This document shows, in pieces, positions 7,389 through 14,849 of a DNA stretch of 27,387 bases; position 1 is the stretch's first letter, and every line of letters starts with the position of its first letter. The stretch covers positions 1 to 27,387 of the IMG/VR virus record IMGVR_UViG_3300006735_000183; one strand, 5' to 3'. The stretch comes from a virus. The notes below the pieces were generated by a model. That model saw only the letters and a list, made by a program, of their open reading frames with translations, was not told the DNA's origin and did no database searches. Made by a program: the position numbers and the translations under genes.

Positions 7389-7820
7389 ATGACAAAACAT
7401 GGTATTTGGACAGTAATTTTTGACGATAAAAAAATTCTTAAAAAAACAGAAGAGTTTACATTTGCTGCACCAGGCGATTATGTAATAGAGGATGACGCAT
7501 TTTGGTCAGATCCAAAATGGAGCAACATTCATGCAATTCAATTTACTGATGATAATACTGATAATGATCAAGTTGAGCATAAAGATGCTACTCCACACTC
7601 TGAGTACGATCAAGCTACTCTAGGAGATTTTAGAACAAACTTTATTAATAAATGGGATGCAGCTCATTTAGCTAAACTACAAGCAGACTGGGATGCTAAT
7701 ACTAATCACACATACTATGGTCCTGACCACGAACAAGCTGGTGAGATTCAAGAAGAAGAAACTGTGGAAGCTAAAGTTGCTAGATTAGGTGCAAGACCTA
7801 CTTCTTACGCTTCTGCTTAA
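7389..7820 (+). CDS. Unknown protein downstream of tail tip genes
   Basis: A 143-aa acidic protein (many Asp, Glu, Asn), soluble, with no membrane segment. It starts 'MTKHGIWTVIFDDKKILKKT', has a central 'NIHAIQFTDDNTDNDQVEH', and a conserved-looking helical stretch 'DFRTNFINKWDAAHLAKLQ'. The SD TAGGAGA is 6 bases after the stop of collar copy 3. Position directly after the tip proteins would fit a fibre-associated or tail-fibre-assembly protein, but I see no recognised chaperone motif. Its stop codon overlaps that of the convergent oxygenase gene by 4 bases (TTAA, 7817-7820). Confidence 0.7.
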   Translation: MTKHGIWTVIFDDKKILKKTEEFTFAAPGDYVIEDDAFWSDPKWSNIHAIQFTDDNTDNDQVEHKDATPHSEYDQATLGDFRTNFINKWDAAHLAKLQADWDANTNHTYYGPDHEQAGEIQEEETVEAKVARLGARPTSYASA

Positions 7821-8425
7821 GAAGTTCTATTAGACTCATAAGGTAACATCATCCAAGACGTAATTATATATTTTTCACCAGAAAGAGGTGGATTACCTCT
7901 GTGCACGTAAGGAAAGCCTGCAGGCCAAATAACAATTCTACCCTTTACAGGTTTAACTCTTTCAGAGAAATGTAGAAATTCTGTTTCTCCCCCATCTTCA
8001 ATAGTGTTTAAATAAACTGCCCAAACTAAAGCACGTGCAGGATCAAGAGATGAATGTTCTATATGCCAATCGTGATAACCTTGTCCTGGTAATGTTTTTT
8101 GTATTTTCATAGTTGTATATTGTGCGTCACAACCATTCAAAGTTCTAAAATCAATTTTTTGAATATAATCTCTCATAGCTATATCAAAATTAGCCATAAA
8201 AACTTTTAAATTTGATTGCCAAGTATAAACATTACTAGAATTTAAAAAAAGATGTGTATCTGATTTTGATGTTCCAGGGGAGTTTTCTATTTGCGCTCTG
8301 GTAAAAGTTCTTTTTAATTCATTTTCTTTTTTATATAAATCTATAACGTTGTCACATTCTTGATCCATAATATATCCATCATAGATACCTATAAAATCTT
8401 TTGTTAATTTTACTGTTCGTTCCAT
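7817..8425 (-). CDS. 2OG-Fe(II) oxygenase (prolyl-hydroxylase-like)
   Basis: A 202-aa member of the 2-oxoglutarate/Fe(II)-dependent dioxygenase superfamily, of a type seen in marine phages. The metal triad is H121-x-E123 (in 'GYHDWHIEHSS') with distal H175 ('GFPYVHRGNPP'); K185 ('GEKYIITSW') is at the expected place for 2-oxoglutarate binding. The core strand 'RALVWAVYLNTIEDGGETEF' is typical of prolyl 4-hydroxylase-like enzymes. Such enzymes hydroxylate a protein side chain or small molecule. The substrate is unknown. It is the last gene of the minus-strand operon and overlaps the preceding gene by 16 bases. Confidence 0.85.
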   Translation of the reverse strand: MERTVKLTKDFIGIYDGYIMDQECDNVIDLYKKENELKRTFTRAQIENSPGTSKSDTHLFLNSSNVYTWQSNLKVFMANFDIAMRDYIQKIDFRTLNGCDAQYTTMKIQKTLPGQGYHDWHIEHSSLDPARALVWAVYLNTIEDGGETEFLHFSERVKPVKGRIVIWPAGFPYVHRGNPPLSGEKYIITSWMMLPYESNRTS

Positions 8426-8940
8426 ATATCATCCTTATTAAAATCTTTGTAAGGTCCATTTTGATCCACAAAATGCATAAAAACTTGAAAATTATATTCT
8501 CCCTCAAAAGGTTTTCTACCATGTTTTAATTCACAACCCAAGTAAACAAGAGCATCACCAGGTTCTAATTTAATCCAATGATTTTCCATGTGTATAGGCC
8601 AGGGTTCTGAGTGAGCTATATTTGCAGTAACACTTATTTCGCAAGACTCTCTATCTACGTGATCTTTTAATATTGATCCATACATGTAAGCTCTCCAAAA
8701 AGTATATGTTTCAAATAAACTTAATCCTGTTTCTTTTTCTACTAATTCTTTTTTAAGTGTGGCTATGCTATTCATCGTGGTATCTTTATACCAAGAAGGT
8801 GTAAGTGGTGATTGTGGATATGTTATAAAATCATCATCATCAATTTTATTTTCACAATACATTTTTAAAAACGTTAATTCTTCTTTTGAAAAAAATTTTT
8901 TAATTACTTTGTATTTAAAATCTCTAATATTATTTTTCAT
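8410..8940 (-). CDS. 2OG-Fe(II) oxygenase-like protein, atypical
   Basis: I take the ATG at 8940, which overlaps the upstream stop as TAATG, rather than the TTG at 8952. This gives 176 aa. H94-x-D96 ('LKDHVDRESCE') and H140 ('ELKHGRKPFEG') form a metal triad in the usual spacing, with 'LEPGDALVYLGCELKH' resembling the conserved strand before the distal histidine. No Lys or Arg lies about ten residues after H140, where 2-oxoglutarate is usually held; R142 may substitute. Related proteins appear in marine phages without known substrate. Member of a contiguous run of four oxygenase-like genes. Confidence 0.75.
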   Translation of the reverse strand: MKNNIRDFKYKVIKKFFSKEELTFLKMYCENKIDDDDFITYPQSPLTPSWYKDTTMNSIATLKKELVEKETGLSLFETYTFWRAYMYGSILKDHVDRESCEISVTANIAHSEPWPIHMENHWIKLEPGDALVYLGCELKHGRKPFEGEYNFQVFMHFVDQNGPYKDFNKDDIWNEQ

Positions 8941-9503
8941 TATATCAACCAAGAAACTAAACTGTATCTCACTCCTTTTGTTATAGGTTGTATAGAATGT
9001 GGGTATAAATAAATACTTGGGAAAAAAACTATACTCCCCGTCTTAAGTTTTATTCTTTTTACTTCATCTTTACTCATATCAGGTTTATCAAAAGAAGAAG
9101 GGTTATAAAAAACTAAATCACCACCTTCATATTCTTCGTTTAAATTAATAATTATACTTAAAGTTCTTTGAGTAAAAGCAGAGTGATCTGTATGCACACC
9201 ATAATGATGATTAACAGGATATTTTAATATATCTATTTGTGATATTTTACTAGTAACTAAAAAAGGAAACTTTGCTTTATATAAAGGATAAATTTTTGTT
9301 ATTTCTCTTTGTATTAATTTAAAATATATTTTATCACTAATATTTCTATCATCTAAAGACTGACCAAAAACTTGTCTTTTATCTGATTTACCATGAGTGT
9401 GTAATTTATTTTTTGCTCTGTAATCAATATATTTAATTACTTTTTCACATAAGTCTTTTGAAAAGATATTATTAAATTCTAAAATTGCTTCAGTTATATT
9501 CAT
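8940..9503 (-). CDS. 2OG-Fe(II) oxygenase, classical P4H type
   Basis: A 187-aa protein with the full prolyl 4-hydroxylase-like signature: H104-x-D106 ('YGVHTDHSAF'), 'TLSIIINLNEEYEGGDLVFY', distal H169 ('YLYPHSIQPI') and R179 ('GVRYSLVSWL') for 2-oxoglutarate. Length is near that of the catalytic core alone, so there is no extra substrate-binding domain. The start follows the stop of the preceding gene by one base; its own stop overlaps the next start (TAATG). The likely activity is hydroxylation of a peptide residue or small molecule. Substrate unknown. Confidence 0.88.
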   Translation of the reverse strand: MNITEAILEFNNIFSKDLCEKVIKYIDYRAKNKLHTHGKSDKRQVFGQSLDDRNISDKIYFKLIQREITKIYPLYKAKFPFLVTSKISQIDILKYPVNHHYGVHTDHSAFTQRTLSIIINLNEEYEGGDLVFYNPSSFDKPDMSKDEVKRIKLKTGSIVFFPSIYLYPHSIQPITKGVRYSLVSWLI

Positions 9504-9504
9504 C

Positions 9505-10122
9505 TTAATTTAGTAATAGTTTTTCTTCCGGTGGAATAGTATAGCCATTTAAATTAGCCCTACAATTAAAGTGTATGTATTTACAATTGTTACTAAAATC
9601 TCTGTGTATAATCTGATGTAGTAAATATGATGGAAAAAAAATAAAAGTTCCTGGCGTTGCTTTGTATGTATATTCTATACTTGTTTGACAATATGTTGGT
9701 CCACAAGGAAGAGCATTACACATATGCCCTGTTCTTGGATCAATAAATGTAACATGATTTAAATTAGCATCTCCCGACACAAAATAAATACCACTAATGT
9801 GGCTTTCAGGGTGAGTGTGAGGAGCAGTGCTCATTATTGAAAGTTCTTTAGCTGTGCCTCTTAACGCATGGCAAGCTACTAATAACATTTGATGTTGAGG
9901 AATTACAGCTCCCATTTCCTGCAAAAATTGTTTTGATTTATCTTTTACATAATCCCAAAAAAATTGTAATTCTTTTCTTTCCGTTAAAGCTGATTGATAA
10001 ACGTGATATCCCATAACTTTATCAAAAACATTTTCTACATCCTCTCTAGATACAGGATCTATAACATGCCAAATAGGTGTGGAAAATCTATCTACCTTTA
10101 AAAATTTATTTGGAAGGTTCAT
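9505..10122 (-). CDS. Putative 2OG-Fe(II) oxygenase, TIGR02466-like
   Basis: A 205-aa protein resembling the TIGR02466-type branch of 2OG-Fe(II) oxygenases. 'PHTHPESHISGIYFVSGDAN' (H102, H104), 'VTFIDPRTGHM' and 'PGTFIFFPSYLLHQIIHRDF' (H169) followed by K181 match that pattern. The ATG at 10122 lies 9 bases after AAGGA, which supports the start even though it overlaps the upstream gene by 17 bases. The N-terminal 'VDRFSTPIWHVI' is also typical. The branch has no well-established substrate to my knowledge. Confidence 0.82.
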   Translation of the reverse strand: MNLPNKFLKVDRFSTPIWHVIDPVSREDVENVFDKVMGYHVYQSALTERKELQFFWDYVKDKSKQFLQEMGAVIPQHQMLLVACHALRGTAKELSIMSTAPHTHPESHISGIYFVSGDANLNHVTFIDPRTGHMCNALPCGPTYCQTSIEYTYKATPGTFIFFPSYLLHQIIHRDFSNNCKYIHFNCRANLNGYTIPPEEKLLLN

Positions 10123-10516
10123 ATGTCCATATCCTTATACTTTCTTGATTTACTTTGTATTTAAAAAATCTTGCCATTAGACTAACTAGTTCCATATTAG
10201 GAAAATCTTTTCTCATCTTAGGAAATTTAGTGTAAGTAAATTTTTCATTCTTACATATATAATCAATAGCTATAGTCAAAGCTTTCCTTGTAAATTTTAT
10301 ACTTCTAAATGTACATTCTTTTATATACAAATCTTTTCTTTCTAATAAATTATTTTCTTTATCTTTAAAAACAAATCCCCAATACTTTAATATAATTGGC
10401 ATAATAATATATAAATTTTTATAATATTCAATACCTTTAAATTTTAAGGTATTACCTATTTTACTTTTATTAGCGATGTCTATTGTTTTAAACATCACTT
10501 CTTTTTCTAAACTCAT
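10106..10516 (-). CDS. Unknown 136-aa protein in oxygenase operon
   Basis: An uncharacterised, Lys/Ile/Tyr/Phe-rich basic protein with mostly helical pattern. It starts 4 bases inside the end of the methyltransferase (ATGA overlap), so it is probably translationally coupled. The stretch 'YKNLYIIMPIILKYWGFVF' (about residues 32-50) is hydrophobic but interrupted by charged and aromatic residues, so a membrane segment is doubtful. An in-frame ATG at codon 8 is an alternative start. No catalytic motif recognised. Its place between a methyltransferase and the oxygenases suggests a role in the same pathway. Confidence 0.7.
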   Translation of the reverse strand: MSLEKEVMFKTIDIANKSKIGNTLKFKGIEYYKNLYIIMPIILKYWGFVFKDKENNLLERKDLYIKECTFRSIKFTRKALTIAIDYICKNEKFTYTKFPKMRKDFPNMELVSLMARFFKYKVNQESIRIWTYEPSK

Positions 10517-11172
10517 ATTGTATATATAAGTTTTGCTTTCTCTTTTTGACTTTCATCTAATGTTTTATCTTTTTTACCTTGTCTTAAAACTCTATCTAAT
10601 TTTTCTAATGTTTTTGCGTTTGGATTCCAAGGCTCTTTATTAACAACACCACCTCCTCTTTCTGGTTTAGTTTGAAAGATAGCTATGTATTTTCCATCAT
10701 AAGGTTTTAATTTTTCTTTCCACCACTCTGGTGGTTTAATAGTATAATGTGCATTCTTACCATTTAATAAAATTTGAGTAGCTGCATAACAAGTTATTGT
10801 CAAAAATATATAAGGACCAGAATCAAATAAATCTTTTAAAACTTCATCTACTTTATCCTCTTGAACGTGTTCCATAACATCTGTACAAAGAACTAATTCA
10901 AAGTCTCCTTTTGGTTTCACAGAATAAGGTATATAAGCAGGATCATATTTAGCTATGCTAATACCCATAGGAGCGCCTGGTGTATTCTTGTTGTTAAAAA
11001 GGAGATTGTGAAATTTACCTTTACCACAACCGTAATCTAAAATTTTAGTAACTTTTCTTTCTTTCACAATAGTCCAAACATCGTACTTATACTCAGCTAA
11101 AGATTCACCTGTCCAAAAGTTTGCGTTTTGTTGATGATATTTTTTAGCTTCTTCTAAAGATTCGTAACTCAT
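10513..11172 (-). CDS. SAM-dependent class I methyltransferase
   Basis: A 219-aa protein with a Rossmann-fold methyltransferase core. Motif I 'KILDYGCGKGKFH' (43-55) binds S-adenosylmethionine, 'YDPAY' (76-80) is the acidic post-II position, and 'FELVLCTDVMEHV' (91-103) is the motif IV region. No DNA-methyltransferase signature (NPPY or DPPY) is seen, so a glycan, small-molecule, protein or RNA substrate is more likely than standard DNA methylation. 'YAATQILLNGKNAHYTIKPP' (129-148) follows the core and may shape substrate choice. It overlaps the ParB-like gene upstream by 4 bases (ATGA). Confidence 0.85.
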   Translation of the reverse strand: MSYESLEEAKKYHQQNANFWTGESLAEYKYDVWTIVKERKVTKILDYGCGKGKFHNLLFNNKNTPGAPMGISIAKYDPAYIPYSVKPKGDFELVLCTDVMEHVQEDKVDEVLKDLFDSGPYIFLTITCYAATQILLNGKNAHYTIKPPEWWKEKLKPYDGKYIAIFQTKPERGGGVVNKEPWNPNAKTLEKLDRVLRQGKKDKTLDESQKEKAKLIYTI

Positions 11173-11546
11173 ATAAATTTAATATTGGGTCTATGATTTT
11201 CTTTTATCTTTTTCAACTCTAGATAATGCTTGTAACACATTTGATTAAACTCTGTCAAATACAGAACATCTCTAGGATGTGAGACTTTGTAAGCTTCTAA
11301 TCCATCATACCCTAATTCTTTAGCAGCTTTAAATCTAAAATGCCCTCCATGGATTTCATATTTATCGTGGTTGTGATTGAAGGCTATGATAGCTGGAAAA
11401 AGCAGTCCATCTTCTTTTAAATATTTTCTAACGTTTGCTAAATGATCTTGTTCCTGATCCCAAGAAACAGAGTCTTCTAGATAGTCATAATCTATATAGG
11501 TCAACAATTCTGGGAACCAAACAATTCTTGCTTTCATTATATTCAT
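11169..11546 (-). CDS. ParB-like domain protein
   Basis: A 125-aa protein with the core of a ParB N-terminal (ParB/Srx fold) domain: 'IHGGHFRFKAAKELGY' (65-80) corresponds to the G-[EH]-R-R-x-x-A-A motif, preceded by 'LLFPAIIAF' resembling the strand before it. The C-terminal helix-turn-helix of true partition ParB proteins is missing, so a plasmid-partition role is unlikely. Phage ParB-like proteins include nucleases and regulators. First gene of the seven-gene minus-strand operon. An internal ATG at codon 4 (11537) is an alternative start; no clear SD precedes either. Confidence 0.75.
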   Translation of the reverse strand: MNIMKARIVWFPELLTYIDYDYLEDSVSWDQEQDHLANVRKYLKEDGLLFPAIIAFNHNHDKYEIHGGHFRFKAAKELGYDGLEAYKVSHPRDVLYLTEFNQMCYKHYLELKKIKENHRPNIKFI

Positions 11547-11551
11547 ATTAT

Positions 11552-11581
11552 AATATATACTATAATAGCCATTTATTGCAA
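11552..11581 (-). promoter_or_regulatory. Possible promoter of the minus-strand enzyme operon
   Basis: On the minus strand, TTGCAA (11581-11576) is followed after 18 bases by TATATT (11557-11552). The predicted start of transcription falls at about the ParB-like start codon, so the mRNA would be leaderless or start at the codon-4 ATG. The 47-base divergent gap also carries TATAAT on the plus strand (11561-11566) without a clear -35. Confidence 0.35.
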
Positions 11582-11593
11582 TGAGGATAAACT

Positions 11594-13513
11594 ATGCCAT
11601 TAAAAAAACTTAATTTTGTACCAGGATTTAATAAACAAGTCACAGCATCAGGGGCTGAAGGTCAATGGATCGATGGAGACTTTGTTAGGTTTAGATCAGG
11701 ACTACCTGAAAAGATAGGTGGTTGGAAACAACTTACAGTAGCTCAAAAAGAATTACCAGGAGTTGCTAGAGCACAACATGCATTTACCTCTTTGAATGGA
11801 GAAAAGTATACAGCGATAGGTACATCTCAAGGTTTGTTTCTATATTACGATGAAGATTTTTATGACATTACACCTTTAGCTACCGCTATATCTGGAGCTA
11901 CTTTTACATCAACAAATAACAACGCAACTGTAACAATAAACAAAACCTCTCACGGTTTAGCTCAGGGTAGATATGTAACTTTTTCTTCAGTGACTTTACC
12001 TGGCGGTGGAGCTACAGGATACGCCGTTGCAGATTTTACAGATAAAACTTACGAGGTTATAACTTCAGCTACAAACTCATTTACAATTACCATGTCTGCC
12101 GTTGAGTCAGGGACAGGTATGACAGCAGCAGGAGCTGCAACTCTTAACCCATACGAAATAATTGGACCAACTTTTCAAACAACTGGTTATGGTTGGGGAA
12201 CATATCTTTGGGGTGACTCTACATGGGGAACTGCAAGAACAACATCAGACGTAGTTTTAGATCCAGCTAACTGGTCACTTGATAATTTTGGTGAAGTATT
12301 AGTTGCAACCATACACAATGGTAAAACTTTTACTTGGAACGCTGGAGCTGTAGGTGCTAGAACAGTTAGAGCCTCAACGTCAACTTCAAGTTTTGCAACC
12401 ACTAGCAATCCAACAGCTTCTATTATGACACTAGTATCTGACAGAGATAGACACTTATTTCATTTAGGAACTGAAACAACAATCGGTACACCGGCAACTC
12501 AAGATCCAATGTTTATTAGATTCTCGAACCAAGAAGATTTAAACACTTACACGCCCACAGCTACAAATACTGCTGGAACTTTTAGACTCGATGCAGGTAG
12601 CGAGATACGAGGAGCTGTAAATGCAAAAGACTACACATTAGTTCTCACGGATCGAGCAGCTTATACAATACAATTCGTAGGACCACCTTTTACTTTTAGT
12701 GTAAGACAGGTCGGCACAAACTGTGGATGTATTAGTCAGCATGGAATTGTGTATGCGAATGGTGCTGTATATTGGATGGGTGATGCAGGTGGTTTCTTTG
12801 TGTTTGATGGTACAGTTAAATCATTACCTTGTTTAGTTGAAGACTTTGTATTTACAACTGATGGAGATAATCTTGGATTAAACTTTGGTGCTACACAAAC
12901 AATAGCAGCTGGATATAATTCTCTTTATGATGAAGTTATGTGGTTTTATCCGAAATCAGGATCCGAGCAAATTGATAGAGTTGTTACATACAACTACGCA
13001 GAAAATGTATGGACAACAGGATCTCTATCTAGAACAACATACGTTGATGCCTACGTATTTAATAATCCATACGCAACAGAGTACGCATCATCAGGAACTC
13101 CTAATTTTCCTATTCAAGGAATTACTAATACTTATGGAGCCACAACTTATTATGCTCACGAAGAAGGCACTGATCAAGTAGCAGATGGATCATCTACAGC
13201 GATACCTGCCTTTATAACATCTGGAGACTTGGATATTGACGATGGAGAGATATTTAGTTCAGTAAGAAGATTTATACCTGATTATAAATATTTAACAGGG
13301 AACTCTAAGATAACTTTATTTTTAAATGATTTTCCAAACAACACTCAAGCAAGTTCTCCTCTTGGACCTTTTACAGTTACGTCCTCAACAGATAAAGTTG
13401 ACACGAGAGCTAGAGGTCGATTAATAGCTATTAAGATTGAAAATGAATCTACAGGTGAAACTTGGAGATATGGAACATTGAGATTAGATGCTCAACCAGA
13501 CGGAAGAAGATAA
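11594..13513 (+). CDS. P22 gp10-like tail hub/DNA stabilisation protein
   Basis: A 639-aa protein whose N-terminus carries the P22 gp10 hallmark: 'LKKLNFVPGFNKQVTASGAE' followed by 'GQWIDGDFVRFRSGLPEKIG'. In P22 the gp10 hexamer sits below gp4 and forms the tail hub that retains the packaged DNA. The rest is beta-rich, with 'GYGWGTYLWGDSTWGT' near residue 197 and a conserved-looking 'DRAAYTIQFVGPPFTFSVRQ' near residue 352. SD GAGGA lies 6 bases before the ATG. Length is somewhat above that of P22 gp10 (about 470 aa). It starts the second plus-strand structural block. Confidence 0.8.
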   Translation: MPLKKLNFVPGFNKQVTASGAEGQWIDGDFVRFRSGLPEKIGGWKQLTVAQKELPGVARAQHAFTSLNGEKYTAIGTSQGLFLYYDEDFYDITPLATAISGATFTSTNNNATVTINKTSHGLAQGRYVTFSSVTLPGGGATGYAVADFTDKTYEVITSATNSFTITMSAVESGTGMTAAGAATLNPYEIIGPTFQTTGYGWGTYLWGDSTWGTARTTSDVVLDPANWSLDNFGEVLVATIHNGKTFTWNAGAVGARTVRASTSTSSFATTSNPTASIMTLVSDRDRHLFHLGTETTIGTPATQDPMFIRFSNQEDLNTYTPTATNTAGTFRLDAGSEIRGAVNAKDYTLVLTDRAAYTIQFVGPPFTFSVRQVGTNCGCISQHGIVYANGAVYWMGDAGGFFVFDGTVKSLPCLVEDFVFTTDGDNLGLNFGATQTIAAGYNSLYDEVMWFYPKSGSEQIDRVVTYNYAENVWTTGSLSRTTYVDAYVFNNPYATEYASSGTPNFPIQGITNTYGATTYYAHEEGTDQVADGSSTAIPAFITSGDLDIDDGEIFSSVRRFIPDYKYLTGNSKITLFLNDFPNNTQASSPLGPFTVTSSTDKVDTRARGRLIAIKIENESTGETWRYGTLRLDAQPDGRR

Positions 13514-13677
13514 TGGCTAAAATAACTGTTTATATACCAGAACCAAAAGATCAATATGAAGTTGAAAATCAAAGACAAATTATTGCATCTCTTGACAATA
13601 TTAAAGATCAGCTTAATTTCAGTTTTCAAAAAGATTTGAAAGATGAGCAGGATGCTTTTAACTACTTTATGAATTAA
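13513..13677 (+). CDS. Small 54-aa protein after tail hub
   Basis: A 54-aa protein starting at the ATG that overlaps the hub stop (TAATG, 13511-13515), so translation is probably coupled. It begins with a beta strand ('MAKITVYIPEPKDQYEV') and continues as a charged helix ('NQRQIIASLDNIKDQLNFSF'). The frame stays open further upstream, but the TAATG start is the natural one. Position suggests a small virion component or assembly factor. No family recognised. Confidence 0.65.
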   Translation: MAKITVYIPEPKDQYEVENQRQIIASLDNIKDQLNFSFQKDLKDEQDAFNYFMN

Positions 13678-14018
13678 TGACTATACAATATAAAAACGCA
13701 CAAATTAAATTATCAACAACTAACATGACAACTGTGTTAACCATTAACACATCATCCATAGCTATTGTAAAATCTATGTATGTATCTAACAACAGCACAG
13801 GAGCTGTAACTGTAAACTGTGATTTAAGAGATTCTTCTGCGTCTGCTGACACAGAATTTTTTAGACAAGATATAGCTGCAACTAGCACAGTAAATGCTAC
13901 TGCGCAGGGCTTGAATTTAGAAGCAGGTGATGCTATAAAAGCGCAAGCAGAAACTGCAGATAAGTTAGAAATAGCTTTAAGTTATGCTTTAATAGATAGA
14001 TCACAGGAGAATGGATAA
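13677..14018 (+). CDS. Small beta-rich structural protein
   Basis: A 113-aa protein coupled to the previous gene by TAATG (13675-13679). It is Thr/Ser/Ala-rich and beta-patterned, with 'TTVLTINTSSIAIVKSMYVS' followed by 'NNSTGAVTVNCDLRDSSAS', and shares the size and style of small phage decoration proteins. It lies in a chain of three small genes after the tail hub. No enzymatic motif. Probable virion component. Confidence 0.7.
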   Translation: MTIQYKNAQIKLSTTNMTTVLTINTSSIAIVKSMYVSNNSTGAVTVNCDLRDSSASADTEFFRQDIAATSTVNATAQGLNLEAGDAIKAQAETADKLEIALSYALIDRSQENG

Positions 14019-14233
14019 TGTCAGATGATATATTAAGAATACACTGTACCACTGTTACAGTTTGTAAGAATGTAAAAACAGGTCAAGTGTATAAAGACGA
14101 AGAAGAAATGAAAGCGGATGTTAATAATCCAGATACAGATACAATAGCTGTTGATGTTCAACAAGATACAACTGTACAAGTATCTCCAAAAGGTTTGAAC
14201 ACTCTGCAGGAATTTATGAATGGAAAAAAATAA
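14018..14233 (+). CDS. Unknown 71-aa protein
   Basis: A 71-aa acidic protein coupled to the preceding gene by TAATG (14016-14020), with 'GGAGAATGGATA'-like purine-rich sequence upstream. It has a short beta segment with two cysteines ('ILRIHCTTVTVCKNVKTGQV'), an acidic middle ('DEEEMKADVNNPDTDTIAVD') and a C-terminal helix. No family recognised. Last of three small genes between the tail hub and the oxygenase/glycosyltransferase genes. Confidence 0.65.
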   Translation: MSDDILRIHCTTVTVCKNVKTGQVYKDEEEMKADVNNPDTDTIAVDVQQDTTVQVSPKGLNTLQEFMNGKK

Positions 14234-14258
14234 AAAAGACAAAAAACAAAATTAAATA

Positions 14259-14849
14259 ATGAAGGCAGAAAATATAATTTTTGGTCCTATTCTGTTTAAA
14301 TGTGAAGTTGAACAAGATAGTATTAACAAACTTAAATCTCTTTGTAGTCAAGATAAAAAGAATTTGTATGCTGAAAGCTTAGTTGGTCATTTTAAAACAG
14401 AATATAGTATTGACTCTAAAAAGTATCAAGAAATCTTACAACCTCAATTTGATTTTTTTAGCAAAAATTATAATAGTTATTTCAAACGTAAATTAGGTAA
14501 TTTAAAGGTAGTAGACTCTTGGGTAAATTATATGAAAGCAGGAGATTTTAATCCAATACACTCACACGTATTTTGTGATTTTTCTACAGTGATTTTTTTA
14601 GAAGTGCCTGGAAATTTATTAAAAGAAGCAGAAGAAGATCTTAAAGGCACAGGTTCAACATCACCACCTGGTTCAATTAATTTTTTTTATGGAGAGACTT
14701 TACCACATAGTAGTAATGGCAGATTTTTTTTACCTTTTGTTGGAAATTTATTTATATTTCCAGCTTGGTTAGAGCATGCAGTCTATCCTTTTAAAAGCTC
14801 TGGTAATAGAATATCAATATCTTCTAATATAATTATAGAAAATAAATGA
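14259..14849 (+). CDS. Putative 2OG-Fe(II) oxygenase (fifth in window)
   Basis: A 196-aa protein of the TIGR02466-like oxygenase type. 'AGDFNPIHSHVFCDFSTVIF' (H101, H103) resembles the metal-binding part, and 'GNLFIFPAWLEHAVYPF' (H173) followed by R184 ('GNRISISSN') matches the distal histidine and 2-oxoglutarate site. It is on the plus strand, separate from the four minus-strand oxygenase-like genes. It overlaps the glycosyltransferase by 4 bases (ATGA, 14846-14849), so the two are probably made together. That pairing suggests hydroxylation and glycosylation of the same target. Substrate unknown. Confidence 0.8.
   Translation: MKAENIIFGPILFKCEVEQDSINKLKSLCSQDKKNLYAESLVGHFKTEYSIDSKKYQEILQPQFDFFSKNYNSYFKRKLGNLKVVDSWVNYMKAGDFNPIHSHVFCDFSTVIFLEVPGNLLKEAEEDLKGTGSTSPPGSINFFYGETLPHSSNGRFFLPFVGNLFIFPAWLEHAVYPFKSSGNRISISSNIIIENK

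Noticed and set aside
11169-11546. Plasmid-type partition system
   Set aside because: Only the ParB-fold core is present. No ParA, no helix-turn-helix and no centromere-like repeats are seen.
13462-13512. Upstream extension of the 54-aa gene
   Set aside because: It would overlap the hub gene by 52 bases, whereas the TAATG start at 13513 matches the coupling used by neighbouring genes.
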